Assembly (NCBI GenBank): GCA_963665975.1
Contig: OY762508.1
Coordinates: forward strand, 2,232,001-2,296,000
Reading direction: 5' to 3'
Origin: G963665975 sp963665975
GTDB lineage: Bacteria > Bacteroidota > Rhodothermia > Rhodothermales > Bin80
DNA: 64,000 nucleotides
Numbering within the stretch: position 1 is the stretch's first letter; the number at the start of each line of letters is the position of its first letter. The notes below the pieces were generated by a model. The model had not been told where the DNA came from, searched no databases, and was given only the letters and a program-made list of their open reading frames with translations. The position numbers and the translations under genes are program-made. Positions 17,193 to 25,477 of the stretch are shown in pieces.

Positions 17193-17387
17193 ATGCCTAA
17201 AATGAAAACCAACAGCGGCGCCAAGAAACGATTTCGGCGCACCGCCACCGGGCGCATTAAGCGCGAGAAGGCTTTCAAGAGCCATATTCTTACAAAGAAG
17301 GACGGCAAGCGCAAACGCAATCTCGGTAAGAAAACGCTCGTTGACAAGACAGACGAACCGCGCATCGTGCGTTTGCTGGGAGGCTGA
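17193..17387 (+). CDS. rpmI: 50S ribosomal protein L35
   Basis: A 64-residue very basic protein of the large ribosomal subunit. It has the full family pattern: MPKMKTNSGAKKRFRRTATG, then IKREKAFKSHILTKK and RKRNLGKKTLVD. The length is typical. The gene follows infC after a 157-nt gap and precedes rplT by 38 nt, the conserved order of the L20 operon. Confidence 0.98.
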   Translation: MPKMKTNSGAKKRFRRTATGRIKREKAFKSHILTKKDGKRKRNLGKKTLVDKTDEPRIVRLLGG

Positions 17388-17425
17388 CTTCACGCTGAAT
17401 CCGGAATCTATCCGAAAGGACACTC

Positions 17426-17776
17426 ATGCCACGAGCACGCAACTGTGTGGCTTCGCGTCGCCGCCGCAAGAAAGTACTTAGCATGGCCAAGGGCTACTGG
17501 GGAAGCCGCAGTAAGCTCTACACGGTAGCCAAACACGCGGTCGAGAAAGGACTGCAGTATGCCTATCGTGACCGCCGCAAGCGCAAGCAGCAGTTTCGGC
17601 GCCTGTGGATCGTGCGTATCAACGCCGCAGCACGTCTGAACGGCACGACTTATTCCCGCCTGATGAGCGCACTGCGCGAAGCCGGCATCGGTCTGAACCG
17701 GAAGGTGCTTGCTGATCTTGCCATGCACGAGCCCGCCGCTTTCGCGCGCGTAGTGGAAGAGGCAGGCGCAGCGTAA
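17426..17776 (+). CDS. rplT: 50S ribosomal protein L20
   Basis: L20 binds 23S rRNA early and is needed for 50S assembly. The 116-residue product shows the family sequence: RARNCVASRRRRKKVLSMAKGYWG, YAYRDRRKRKQQFRRLWIVRINAAAR, and GLNRKVLADLAMHEPAAF. Shine-Dalgarno GAAAGGA lies about 7 nt upstream. In some bacteria L20 represses its own operon; no specific L20 site was recognised here. It is followed, 7 nt after its stop, by the putative Phe leader peptide ORF. Confidence 0.98.
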   Translation: MPRARNCVASRRRRKKVLSMAKGYWGSRSKLYTVAKHAVEKGLQYAYRDRRKRKQQFRRLWIVRINAAARLNGTTYSRLMSALREAGIGLNRKVLADLAMHEPAAFARVVEEAGAA

Positions 17777-17783
17777 GGCGACC

Positions 17784-17843
17784 ATGCAAATCGACAGTTC
17801 ATTCCGGTCTTTTACGGGCGCCCTTCCCGGTCAGGGGCGCTGA
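17784..17843 (+). CDS. Putative Phe leader peptide for pheST
   Basis: A 19-codon open frame, MQIDSSFRSFTGALPGQGR, starts 7 nt after the rplT stop with an AAGGCG stretch before it. It has Phe at codons 7 (TTC, 17802-17804) and 10 (TTT, 17811-17813). Its stop codon (17841-17843) comes directly after the second arm of the first leader hairpin. The second Phe codon lies 4 nt before the first hairpin arm, so a ribosome waiting for Phe-tRNA there would cover that arm. This is the layout of leader peptides in Phe and Trp attenuators. Two Phe in 19 codons is a weaker bias than in E. coli pheM, and translation is not shown. Confidence 0.5.
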   Translation: MQIDSSFRSFTGALPGQGR

Positions 17844-17874
17844 TACGGTGTGGAATTTATCTGCTCCACAACAG

Positions 17875-17913
17875 TCCCGCCCCTGCATCTGCAGGCCTGG
17901 CGGGATTTTTTTT
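17875..17913 (+). terminator. Intrinsic terminator between rplT and pheS
   Basis: TCCCGCC (17875-17881) pairs with GGCGGGA (17899-17905); inside, CCTGC (17882-17886) pairs with GCAGG (17891-17895) around an ATCT loop, with CCT bulged on the 3' side. Eight T follow at once (17906-17913). This is a strong Rho-independent terminator and the clearest one in the window. Confidence 0.85.
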
Positions 17914-17927
17914 GATGCGAATGCAGT

Positions 17928-18971
17928 ATGGCTATCGAACCCGAGACATCTCCCGACACTCCGTTAGTTGCAATCGTCGCAGCCTTGCTGGAGGAAATCG
18001 CCGCGACCGCCGTCGTTTCCGAGGCGGCGTGTGAAGAGTTTCGCGTGCGGTATCTGGGGCAGAAGAATGGCCTCATTCCGAAGCTGTTCAAGCGCATAAA
18101 GGAAGTACCGCCGCAGGATCGGCGGGAAGTGGGGCAGCAGTTGAATGCGCTCAGGGAGAAGGCCCGGAATCGATTGGAAGAGGCCAAAAGCGCACTGCAC
18201 GCACAGCCAAAGCAAGAAGCGATCGACTTAACTCTGCCCGGTCGGCGGGCAGCGCCGACCGGCTCGATCCATCCATTGAGCCAGGCCATGGGCGCCATTA
18301 CGAACATCTTCAAGCGCCTGGGTTTTTCCGTTGCGGACGGCCCGGAAATCGAGGATGACTGGCATAATTTCACCGCGCTCAACTTTCCGGCAGACCACCC
18401 TGCGCGGGATATGCAGGATACTCTGTTTGTCGAAGCTCCCGACGCTGCAAGCGGAGGCGTCATGCTGCGCACGCATACCTCACCGGTGCAGATTCGCGCC
18501 ATGGTAAAGGGCAAGCCCCCATTCAGGCTCATCGCGCCAGGGCGTGTGTATCGCAATGAAACCGTCACCTACAAGTCGTATTGCGTATTCCACCAGGTCG
18601 AAGGGCTGGTCGTGGATGAGGGGGTGACCATGGCTGACCTGAAACATGTGCTCTTTACATTTGCCCGCGCTTATTTCGGAGAAGATGTCGAATTGCGGTT
18701 TCGTCCCAGCTTCTTTCCGTTTACCGAGCCAAGCGCTGAACTCGACATATGGTGGGTGCTGCCTGATCATCCGCAAGGCGGCCGCTGGATGGAAATCCTG
18801 GGTTCCGGCATGATAGACCCCAATGTGCTGGAAGCCGTAGGCATTGATTCGGAGCGATATACGGGGTATGCCTTCGGCATGGGTGTGGAGCGTCCCGCCA
18901 TGTTACGCTACGGCATTGAGGATATACGAGCGTTCTACGAAAACGATGTGCGTTTTCTGGCGCAATTCTGA
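17928..18971 (+). CDS. pheS: Phenylalanine--tRNA ligase alpha subunit
   Basis: PheS is the catalytic chain of the alpha2-beta2 enzyme that charges tRNA-Phe. The 347-residue product has an N-terminal coiled-coil arm (about residues 1-90) and then the class II core: LSQAMGAITNIFKRLGFSV, the substrate loop LRTHTSPVQIRAM, YRNETVTYKSYCVFHQVEGL in the form found in Bacteroidota, and motif 3 as FGMGVERPAMLRYGIEDI. It ends FYENDVRFLAQF as usual. The start lies 14 nt behind a terminator, which implies expression by attenuation. pheT follows after 23 nt. Confidence 0.98.
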   Translation: MAIEPETSPDTPLVAIVAALLEEIAATAVVSEAACEEFRVRYLGQKNGLIPKLFKRIKEVPPQDRREVGQQLNALREKARNRLEEAKSALHAQPKQEAIDLTLPGRRAAPTGSIHPLSQAMGAITNIFKRLGFSVADGPEIEDDWHNFTALNFPADHPARDMQDTLFVEAPDAASGGVMLRTHTSPVQIRAMVKGKPPFRLIAPGRVYRNETVTYKSYCVFHQVEGLVVDEGVTMADLKHVLFTFARAYFGEDVELRFRPSFFPFTEPSAELDIWWVLPDHPQGGRWMEILGSGMIDPNVLEAVGIDSERYTGYAFGMGVERPAMLRYGIEDIRAFYENDVRFLAQF

Positions 18972-18994
18972 GTTGCCCGCAGGTACACGGACCA

Positions 18995-21463
18995 ATGAAA
19001 ATCTCGAATAGCTGGCTGACGCAATACGTGCAGCATCCTCTGACAGGGGAGGAGCTCGGGCATGCGTGTACCATGAGCGGGCTCGAGCTTGAGGAACTCA
19101 AGACCTTCGGCACGCCACTCGATGGGGTCGTCGTAGGGCATGTGCTATCGGTTGACCGGCATCCCAATGCGGATCGGCTTACGCTCTGCCAGGTGGACAT
19201 TGGAGAGGCCGACCCCGTCCAAATCGTATGTGGCGCGCCCAACGTTGCCGCCGGCCAACGCGTACCCGTGGCGCGCGTCGGAGCCCGGCTGCTTGTCTCC
19301 GATCAGAAGCAGCCAGGTGCGAAAGTGGAAATCAGGATTCGCAAGAGCAAATTGCGGGGTGAAGTGTCGTTGGGCATGGTCTGCGCCGAAGATGAGCTCG
19401 GCCTCTCGGACGATCACAGTGGCATCCTGGTCCTGGATGACAACGCTGCCGTCGGTGCTCCGTTTGCCGCCTATCTGGAAGCCCGAGGCATCTGTGCGGC
19501 GGACACCGTGCTAGACCTTGCCATAACACCGAATCGGCCGGATGCCATTTGCCATATAGGGGTCGCACGCGATGTGGCCGCGTTATGCGAAATCCCCCTG
19601 CAGCGCCCGGACGTCCGCATCCCTGAGTCCGGAGGAGAGGCCGCCGAATATGTACAGGTGGATATTGAATGCCCGGATGCATGCCGCCGATATGTGGCCC
19701 TGGTGGTGCGCAACGTGACCGTGGCCGTATCGCCGCTGTGGCTTAGAAGACGGCTCGAAGCCATCGGGCTTCGCCCGATAAACAATATCGTCGACATTAC
19801 TAATTACGTAATGTACGAGTGCGGGCAGCCGCTGCACGCCTTTGATTACGATCGCATAGCCGGCAATCGCATCATCGTCCGGCAGGCCGGTGGTGGCGAG
19901 CAGGTTACCACGCTGGATGACAAGCAGCGTACGATTCCGGAAAATACGGTGCTAATTTGCGATGCTGACAGGCCCGTAGCGCTCGGTGGTATCATGGGAG
20001 GAGCTAATTCTGAGGTAAGCGCCAACACCACTACGGTGCTTATCGAGAGCGCTTGGTTTGATCCTTCCATAACCCGCAGGTCGGCCAAAAAGCTCGGCAT
20101 AGCTACCGACGCATCCTATCGGTTCGAGCGTGGCGTGGACGCGGAGGGACAGGCATGGGCTGCAGCGCGCGCTGCGGAGCTGATGGCGGCGCTCGCAGGT
20201 GGCGCGCCCGTACCCGGATTGGTGGACTGCCATCCGCGGCCCATGATCATGCCAACCCTGGATTTGCGACTGGCCCGTATTGAGGAAATCCTGGGTGTTT
20301 GCGTGCCGTCCAGTGCAGTGATCCGGATTCTGGAAGCACTTGGATTTGGCGTGGAGGCCCTGGGTGAGGTGCTGCGTTGCCGCGTGCCCTCCTTTAGACC
20401 CGATGTGGAACGCGAAATCGACCTCATAGAAGAGGTGGCCCGTATTCATGGATATGATGCAATCGCCGAGCCTGCATGGACGTCGCTTCCCAATACGGTG
20501 CCGCAGGTTCGCTCCCAGGACAGGCTACGGAATTCCGTCGATCAGCAACTTGTCGGCAGGGGCTATCGGGAAATCGTTTCCAACAGTCTGATAGCAAGGG
20601 AGGAAGCCGACCAGTTTGCGGATCCGGTCCTGGGTGTTACCGGCGGTATTGTGGAAACCCTGAATGCCGTTTCCCGAACCATGACGACGCTCCGACCCAG
20701 CCTGTTGCCCGGTCTATTGCGGGCAATGGGATTCAATGTGAGCCACGGGCAGTCAGCCCTGCGCTTTTACGAGTTCGGGCACATCTTCCAACAGTCCGAT
20801 GGCGCGGACACTCCGGTTACTGGCTATGAAGAACGCGAATCGTTCCTAATGGCCTTGACAGGGGCGGAAGCTCCCACGGGTTGGGACCAGAAGCCGCGAG
20901 ACGTGGACTTCTTTGACCTGAAGGGAGACGTGGCGTCGTTACTGGAAGTGCTTCGGGCGCCAGACGTTACCATGACAGCACATTACGAGGCCACTCCGCT
21001 TATGGACTATCATATGGTCATACGGTCGGAGGGCAAGCGCTTGGGATGCATGGCGCGCGTGCGGCAGGAAGTCGCACAGGCGCACGGCCTCAGGCTTCCC
21101 GTCTATTTCGCCGAGTTCGACTGGACACTCTTGGTCCGCCAATGCGATGCCCATCAGGAGCGCAGAGTAGCGCCGGTGGCTCGTCATCCGGTGGTCGAAC
21201 GCGACATCGCCCTCGTCATCGGTAGAGAGGTTGCCGTAGGTCCGATGCTCGGTGCGATAAGGGAAGCGGCAGGGGCACTGTTAGGCGTGGTCGACGTGTT
21301 CGATTTGTACCAAGACGCTCGCATCGGAGCGGCGCACAAGAGTGTGGCATTCTCACTCCGCTTCCAGGCGGATAGGACGCTGAAAGATGCAGAGGTGGAC
21401 CGCCTCGTGGATGCGATCGTGAAAAAGCTCAGTCAGCAGTACGGCGCACGATTACGACAATAA
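18995..21463 (+). CDS. pheT: Phenylalanine--tRNA ligase beta subunit
   Basis: PheT is the 822-residue beta chain that binds tRNA-Phe and edits mischarged Tyr. Domains in order: N-terminal MKISNSWLTQYV, the EMAP-like tRNA-binding domain (about 40-150, VGHVLSVDRHPNADRLTLCQV), the B3/B4 editing domain (about 200-400, RPINNIVDITNYVMYECGQP, then RSAKKLGIATDASYRFERGVD), B5 (about 410-480), the catalytic-like core with LRPSLLPGLL, and the C-terminal anticodon-binding FDX-ACB domain (VARHPVVERDIALVIG). The length is normal. It is co-transcribed with pheS. Confidence 0.98.
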   Translation: MKISNSWLTQYVQHPLTGEELGHACTMSGLELEELKTFGTPLDGVVVGHVLSVDRHPNADRLTLCQVDIGEADPVQIVCGAPNVAAGQRVPVARVGARLLVSDQKQPGAKVEIRIRKSKLRGEVSLGMVCAEDELGLSDDHSGILVLDDNAAVGAPFAAYLEARGICAADTVLDLAITPNRPDAICHIGVARDVAALCEIPLQRPDVRIPESGGEAAEYVQVDIECPDACRRYVALVVRNVTVAVSPLWLRRRLEAIGLRPINNIVDITNYVMYECGQPLHAFDYDRIAGNRIIVRQAGGGEQVTTLDDKQRTIPENTVLICDADRPVALGGIMGGANSEVSANTTTVLIESAWFDPSITRRSAKKLGIATDASYRFERGVDAEGQAWAAARAAELMAALAGGAPVPGLVDCHPRPMIMPTLDLRLARIEEILGVCVPSSAVIRILEALGFGVEALGEVLRCRVPSFRPDVEREIDLIEEVARIHGYDAIAEPAWTSLPNTVPQVRSQDRLRNSVDQQLVGRGYREIVSNSLIAREEADQFADPVLGVTGGIVETLNAVSRTMTTLRPSLLPGLLRAMGFNVSHGQSALRFYEFGHIFQQSDGADTPVTGYEERESFLMALTGAEAPTGWDQKPRDVDFFDLKGDVASLLEVLRAPDVTMTAHYEATPLMDYHMVIRSEGKRLGCMARVRQEVAQAHGLRLPVYFAEFDWTLLVRQCDAHQERRVAPVARHPVVERDIALVIGREVAVGPMLGAIREAAGALLGVVDVFDLYQDARIGAAHKSVAFSLRFQADRTLKDAEVDRLVDAIVKKLSQQYGARLRQ

Positions 21464-21582
21464 GCATAGACTTGGTGCTCCGGTGTATTATTTTTAGCTT
21501 TCCCGGTTCACGTGTAACCTGACAAGCCGCAAGATGTACTCTACGTGCTGCGGAGCATGCACGAGAGATTTTCAGATACGCC

Positions 21583-21912
21583 ATGAATGACGATATGGAC
21601 CAACATCAGGATGTTCCTTCCAATCTGGACCAGGCAGAGCATGCCCAGACTATGCGCCCTGTGGTCTTGCTCCATGGGGTGGAATCGCTGCAGCGTCTCC
21701 GCGACCGTATCATGAATACGTTGCAGGAGTTGGAGCGACTGCGTTCCAACAATGCCGAGCTTGCCGAACGCATTCGGGAGCTGGAGGAGCGACCCCATGT
21801 GGACCTCGACGGGACGGTGCTGGCATTTGACGAAGACCCACAACAGTTGCGCGAAAAAGTGGAAGGGTTCATCAGGGCTATTGACACCTACATAGCCAAA
21901 GACTCCGGGTGA
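21583..21912 (+). CDS. Small coiled-coil protein upstream of zapA
   Basis: A 109-residue protein whose middle (about residues 38-75) is a strong coiled coil (LQRLRDRIMNTLQELERLRSNN in part, then ELAERIRELEER). It has no signal or membrane segment. The stop codon is one base from the zapA start, so the two are translationally coupled. A small coiled-coil gene at this position between pheT and zapA is usual in this phylum; a role beside ZapA at the division ring, in the manner of ZapB, is inferred from position and structure only. Confidence 0.75.
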   Translation: MNDDMDQHQDVPSNLDQAEHAQTMRPVVLLHGVESLQRLRDRIMNTLQELERLRSNNAELAERIRELEERPHVDLDGTVLAFDEDPQQLREKVEGFIRAIDTYIAKDSG

Positions 21913-21913
21913 C

Positions 21914-22204
21914 ATGGACAAGGCAATACGTGTAGTAATTCTCGGGCGGGAATACCCGCTGCGCGTCCAGGAGGACACCGAAGAAAGCACGCGCGCGGCG
22001 GCTGCAATTGTCGATGCTCGTATGCAGGCTTTCAGGCAGGGGCATCCTGCGCAGTCGGATGTCGTGACTGCCGTCGTGGCAGCGTTGTCTCTGGCTGATG
22101 ATCTGCAGACAGCCAGAAGGCGGCAGCACGAAATGGCGAGCAAGGTTGACCTGGAACTGCAGCGCCTGGATCGGGAGCTGGAAATGGCGCTCGCGGCCAG
22201 ATAG
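21914..22204 (+). CDS. zapA: Cell division protein ZapA
   Basis: ZapA bundles FtsZ filaments and stabilises the Z ring. The 96-residue product shows the family layout: an N-terminal beta-strand domain (IRVVILGREYPLRVQEDTEES, read in two parts), ARMQAF in the linker helix, TAVVAALSLADDL in the dimer helix, and a long C-terminal coiled coil. The gene follows the small coiled-coil gene by 1 nt. A GCGGGG/CCCCGC hairpin (22207-22223) comes directly after its stop, without a T-run. Confidence 0.93.
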   Translation: MDKAIRVVILGREYPLRVQEDTEESTRAAAAIVDARMQAFRQGHPAQSDVVTAVVAALSLADDLQTARRRQHEMASKVDLELQRLDRELEMALAAR

Positions 22205-22253
22205 CCGCGGGGAACAGCCCCGCTGTGGCGCCTGTAACACGGCGCAGTGCAAC

Positions 22254-22459
22254 TGGCCGGAATCCGCAGCGGCGCAGGCATATGGAACCGACATTTCCAC
22301 CAGAGGGAGCTATCCTTCGGATTTGGACATCAGACCTCAACTCCGTCATCGGCGGAGCCTCCACAGACACTCGATGGAGCCGAGGAAGGCGGAAGGATCC
22401 GAGCAGTTCCCACCGTGTATCTTCGGGGTTCTACAACCCACCGCTGCGGCTTCGGGCCA
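22254..22459 (+). ncRNA. ssrS: 6S RNA candidate
   Basis: 6S RNA binds the housekeeping RNA polymerase by imitating an open promoter and is made mainly in stationary phase. The 349-nt gap between zapA and rny contains an RNA-like element closed by a long stem: 22254-22272 pairs with 22441-22459 at 17 of 19 positions, including nine uninterrupted pairs (CCGCAGCGG with CCGCTGCGG). It encloses 168 nt. Inside are an unpaired purine-rich stretch on each side, a second stem ATCCTTC (22312-22318) with GAAGGAT-type partner (22392-22398), and small terminal hairpins such as CTCCG/CGGAG (22341-22357). Size, rod shape with a central bubble and zapA-linked position all fit 6S RNA. It could not be checked against the Rfam model. 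Confidence 0.65.
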
Positions 22460-22552
22460 CATGCTATTGACGGCCACGGCAGGCGTGGAGCCAGCCGGGG
22501 TGCTTGATATTTGTGGCAGTAGGATCATGTCCCCAACAGACGAACGGACACC

Positions 22553-24250
22553 ATGGACCCAATGACAGTTATGCTGTTGTTGGCTGTCGCTCTGATTTCA
22601 TTCGGCATAGGATTCACCCTGCATAAAGGGCTCGTTACGAGAAAGGCCCATGGCGTGGTCGCGCGCGCCAGGGAGCAGGCAGACAGGCACCTGTCGGAAG
22701 CCCGGGAAGAAGCTGCCGTGCTACGCAGGGAGCACATCGAAAGCGCCAGCGCGACACTGGACGAAAAGCGCAAAGCTCTGCAGGAAGAGCGTAATAATGC
22801 CGATCGAGCCTTACGGCGATCAAGGAAGAAGCTCGCGCGACGCCACGACAAACTAAACGATCGCACCAGGCGCGTCAACGAACGGGAATTCGTGCTGGAC
22901 GAGGCGCAGGATGTCATTGATTCGCTTCGCAAGAAGGTCGATCACACCCGTCGGCAGGCAGATCAGTTGCGCGCCAACGCCAATACCGTGCTGGAGGAGG
23001 CCATGGCGCGCCGCCAGGCCGTCAAAGAGAAGGAGCAAGGTCTCGAAAGACGTGCGCAGCAGCTGGAGTCCAAGGGTGAAGAGCTAGGCAAACTCGTCGC
23101 AGAACAAACACGGCAATTGGAGCGGGTTTCCGGCCTGACCGCGGAAGAGGCGCGCGAGACTCTGCGTACGCACCTCATTGATGAAGCGCGACTCGAGGCA
23201 TCGGCGCATATCAAGGACGTGCGGGATCAGGCAAGACTGACCGCCAACCGCGAGGCGCGAAAAATCGTCCTTTCTGCGATACAGCGTACAGCGGCCAGCC
23301 ATGCTATCGAAAACGCCGTATCGGTGGTTAATATCCAGTCGGATGAAATGAAGGGGCGGATTATCGGACGCGAAGGGCGCAACATCCGAGCGTTCGAAGC
23401 CGCTACCGGCATAGAGGTCATCGTAGACGACACGCCGGAGGCTGTCATCCTTTCAGGGTTCGATCCCGTTCGACGGGAAATAGCACGCATTGCGCTCAAC
23501 AAACTGGTGCAGGACGGAAGGATCCATCCCGCCCGCATCGAGGAGGTGGTCAAGAAGACGACTGCCAGCATGGAGGAGGAAATCATTGAGATTGGCGAGC
23601 GGGCGATCATTGAGCTCAACCTGCACGGCCTGCACCCGGAGCTCATCCGGAATATCGGGCGAATGCGGTACCGCACGAGCTACGGACAGAACCTGCTCGC
23701 GCATTCCATTGAGACCGCGCGTATTGCGTCTATGATTGCCGCAGAGGTGGGACTCGAACCCACAAGCGCACGGCGCGCTGGACTATTGCACGACATTGGC
23801 AAGGTCATCGAAGACGCCGAGGATCAGCCGCACGCCCTGGCGGGAAGGGATTTCTGCCGACGGTACAAGGAGGCCGCAGACATCTGTAATGCGGTGGGAG
23901 CGCACCACGACGAAATCGAAATGACGGCGCTGATTTCTCCGGTCGTCCAGGCCGCCGACGCGATATCCGGTGCGCGTCCCGGCGCGCGACGCGAATCGCT
24001 GGAGGCCTATATCAAGCGCCTCGAAGAACTGGAGCAGATGGCCGGATCATTCGACGGCGTAGAGCGCGTGTTCGCCATCCAGGCCGGACGCGAAATCCGT
24101 GTAGTGGTGAATCACGAGCGGATCTCGGACAAGAAAGCAGCGCGGCTCTCAGACGACATTTCGAAGCGGATCCAGGACGAAATGCAGTACCCCGGACAGA
24201 TTAAGGTCACCGTGATACGCGAAGTTCGCTCGGTTTCCTACGCGAAATAA
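22553..24250 (+). CDS. rny: Ribonuclease Y
   Basis: RNase Y is a membrane-anchored endoribonuclease that starts mRNA decay. The 565-residue product has one N-terminal membrane helix (VMLLLAVALISFGIGFTL), a coiled coil of about 180 residues rich in Arg and Glu, a KH RNA-binding domain with IIGREGRN at about 269-276, and an HD hydrolase domain with LLHDIGK (H413, D414) and later VGAHHDEIE. It ends with the conserved IKVTVIREVRSVSYAK. The zapA - 6S RNA - rny order is kept in related genomes as I know them. Confidence 0.97.
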   Translation: MDPMTVMLLLAVALISFGIGFTLHKGLVTRKAHGVVARAREQADRHLSEAREEAAVLRREHIESASATLDEKRKALQEERNNADRALRRSRKKLARRHDKLNDRTRRVNEREFVLDEAQDVIDSLRKKVDHTRRQADQLRANANTVLEEAMARRQAVKEKEQGLERRAQQLESKGEELGKLVAEQTRQLERVSGLTAEEARETLRTHLIDEARLEASAHIKDVRDQARLTANREARKIVLSAIQRTAASHAIENAVSVVNIQSDEMKGRIIGREGRNIRAFEAATGIEVIVDDTPEAVILSGFDPVRREIARIALNKLVQDGRIHPARIEEVVKKTTASMEEEIIEIGERAIIELNLHGLHPELIRNIGRMRYRTSYGQNLLAHSIETARIASMIAAEVGLEPTSARRAGLLHDIGKVIEDAEDQPHALAGRDFCRRYKEAADICNAVGAHHDEIEMTALISPVVQAADAISGARPGARRESLEAYIKRLEELEQMAGSFDGVERVFAIQAGREIRVVVNHERISDKKAARLSDDISKRIQDEMQYPGQIKVTVIREVRSVSYAK

Positions 24251-24267
24251 CCACACCACACGCACTT

Positions 24268-25470
24268 ATGGTACGTGCCTTACTACTTGCAGTCGTCACC
24301 GTCGCCCTGGTAGGCTGCGCATCCAATCCGCGGGCGATGTTCGAAGAGCAGGCCCGGGAGATAGCGCAGAGCGCGCTCATTATTGATGGCCACATTGATG
24401 TGCCCTACCGTATGACGGAATTTGAAGAGGATGTCGCCGGTGTCACGGTGGGGGGAGATTTCGACTATCCAAGAGCCATCGCCGGCGGACTGAACGCGCC
24501 GTTCATGTCAATCTACATTCCGAGTGATCGACAAGAGATGCCCGGTGCCGCCAAGGCGCTCGCCGACTCATTGATTGACATGGTGGAGGAGATGACCCAG
24601 CGTGCTCCAGACAAATTCGCCATCGCCCGGAGCGCGGCAGACGTGCGAAGGCACCAGCAACTGGGATTGGTCTCCCTGCCCATGGGTATGGAGAATGGAG
24701 CTCCAATAGAGACGCTGGACGATGTGCGCTATTTTCATGAGCGCGGCATTCGCTATGTCACGCTAACACATGCTCGGGACAATCACATCTGTGATGCATC
24801 TTATGATTCCACACGCACATGGGGTGGCCTGAGTCCGTTCGGCGAGGCGGTGGTAGACAGCATGAATCGGATGGGAATTATTGTCGACGTTTCCCATCTG
24901 ACTGACAGCACGATTTACCAGGTTCTGCGTCGATCCAGGGCTCCGGTGTTTGCCTCCCATTCATCCGCGCGCCACTTTACGCCCGGCTGGGAGCGAAACA
25001 TGAGTGATGACTTGATCCAGGCGCTTGCTGACCGTGATGGGGTCATCATGATCAGTTTCGGCTCCACATTTCTGCGTGGCGCGTACCAGGAGGATAGCCG
25101 GAGTCTCGGAGACCGCATCGATGCTCACCTGGCAGAGCAAGGATTGGCATCTGGAACCAGGGAAGGGGCCCTGGCGCGGGAGGAGATGCGCAAATCCAAC
25201 CCCATCGGCACGCTCGAAGATGTGGCTGATCATATCGATCATGTAGTCGCGCTGGTGGGCATTGATCATGTGGGCCTGGGCTCCGACTACGACGGAGTTA
25301 CCGCGCTGCCCGCAGGACTGCACGATGTGTCTACATATCCGGACCTGGTTGCAGAACTCCTGCTTCGCGGATACAAGGACGAGGACATCGAAAAGATCCT
25401 CGGAGGAAATGCACTTCGTGTGTGGGAGGATGTAGAGCGTGTTGCGATGGAGCTGCAACGATCGGGGTGA
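24268..25470 (+). CDS. M19 family (renal-type) dipeptidase, lipoprotein
   Basis: A zinc dipeptidase of the M19 family, 400 residues, anchored as a lipoprotein (LVALVGC, Cys17). The metal-binding HID motif is seen in IIDGHIDVPYR (H42, D44). The bridging Glu region is MGMENGAP, and further ligands lie in VDVSHL and FASHSSARH, followed by GIDHVGLGSDYDGV. These enzymes cleave dipeptides, including Cys-Gly from glutathione breakdown, in the periplasm or at the surface. The gene starts 17 nt after rny and may share its transcript. With ggt and hyuAB elsewhere in the window it could take part in gamma-glutamyl peptide use. Confidence 0.92.
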   Translation: MVRALLLAVVTVALVGCASNPRAMFEEQAREIAQSALIIDGHIDVPYRMTEFEEDVAGVTVGGDFDYPRAIAGGLNAPFMSIYIPSDRQEMPGAAKALADSLIDMVEEMTQRAPDKFAIARSAADVRRHQQLGLVSLPMGMENGAPIETLDDVRYFHERGIRYVTLTHARDNHICDASYDSTRTWGGLSPFGEAVVDSMNRMGIIVDVSHLTDSTIYQVLRRSRAPVFASHSSARHFTPGWERNMSDDLIQALADRDGVIMISFGSTFLRGAYQEDSRSLGDRIDAHLAEQGLASGTREGALAREEMRKSNPIGTLEDVADHIDHVVALVGIDHVGLGSDYDGVTALPAGLHDVSTYPDLVAELLLRGYKDEDIEKILGGNALRVWEDVERVAMELQRSG

Positions 25471-25477
25471 CCGCGCG

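Larger units (their letters stand above)
17784..17927 (+). promoter_or_regulatory. Candidate pheST transcription attenuator
   Basis: Four segments can pair in two exclusive ways. Segment 1 (17817-17825) pairs with segment 2 (17833-17841), core GCGCCC/GGGCGC. Segment 2 can instead pair with segment 3: CAGGGGCG at 17832-17839 is exactly complementary to CGCCCCTG at 17878-17885. Segment 3 is the 5' arm of a terminator completed by segment 4 (17891-17905) and eight T. So 1:2 pairing allows termination, while 2:3 pairing blocks it. Stalling at Phe codon 10 would hide segment 1 and favour read-through into pheS. Only 14 nt separate the T-run from the pheS ATG, so pheST must be transcribed through this site. 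Confidence 0.6.

Noticed and set aside
23737..23765. tRNA T-arm-like sequence on the minus strand within rny (GTGGG-TTCGAGT-CCCAC)
   Set aside because: There is no matching acceptor, D arm or anticodon arm; the bases encode the conserved region before the HD motif of RNase Y.
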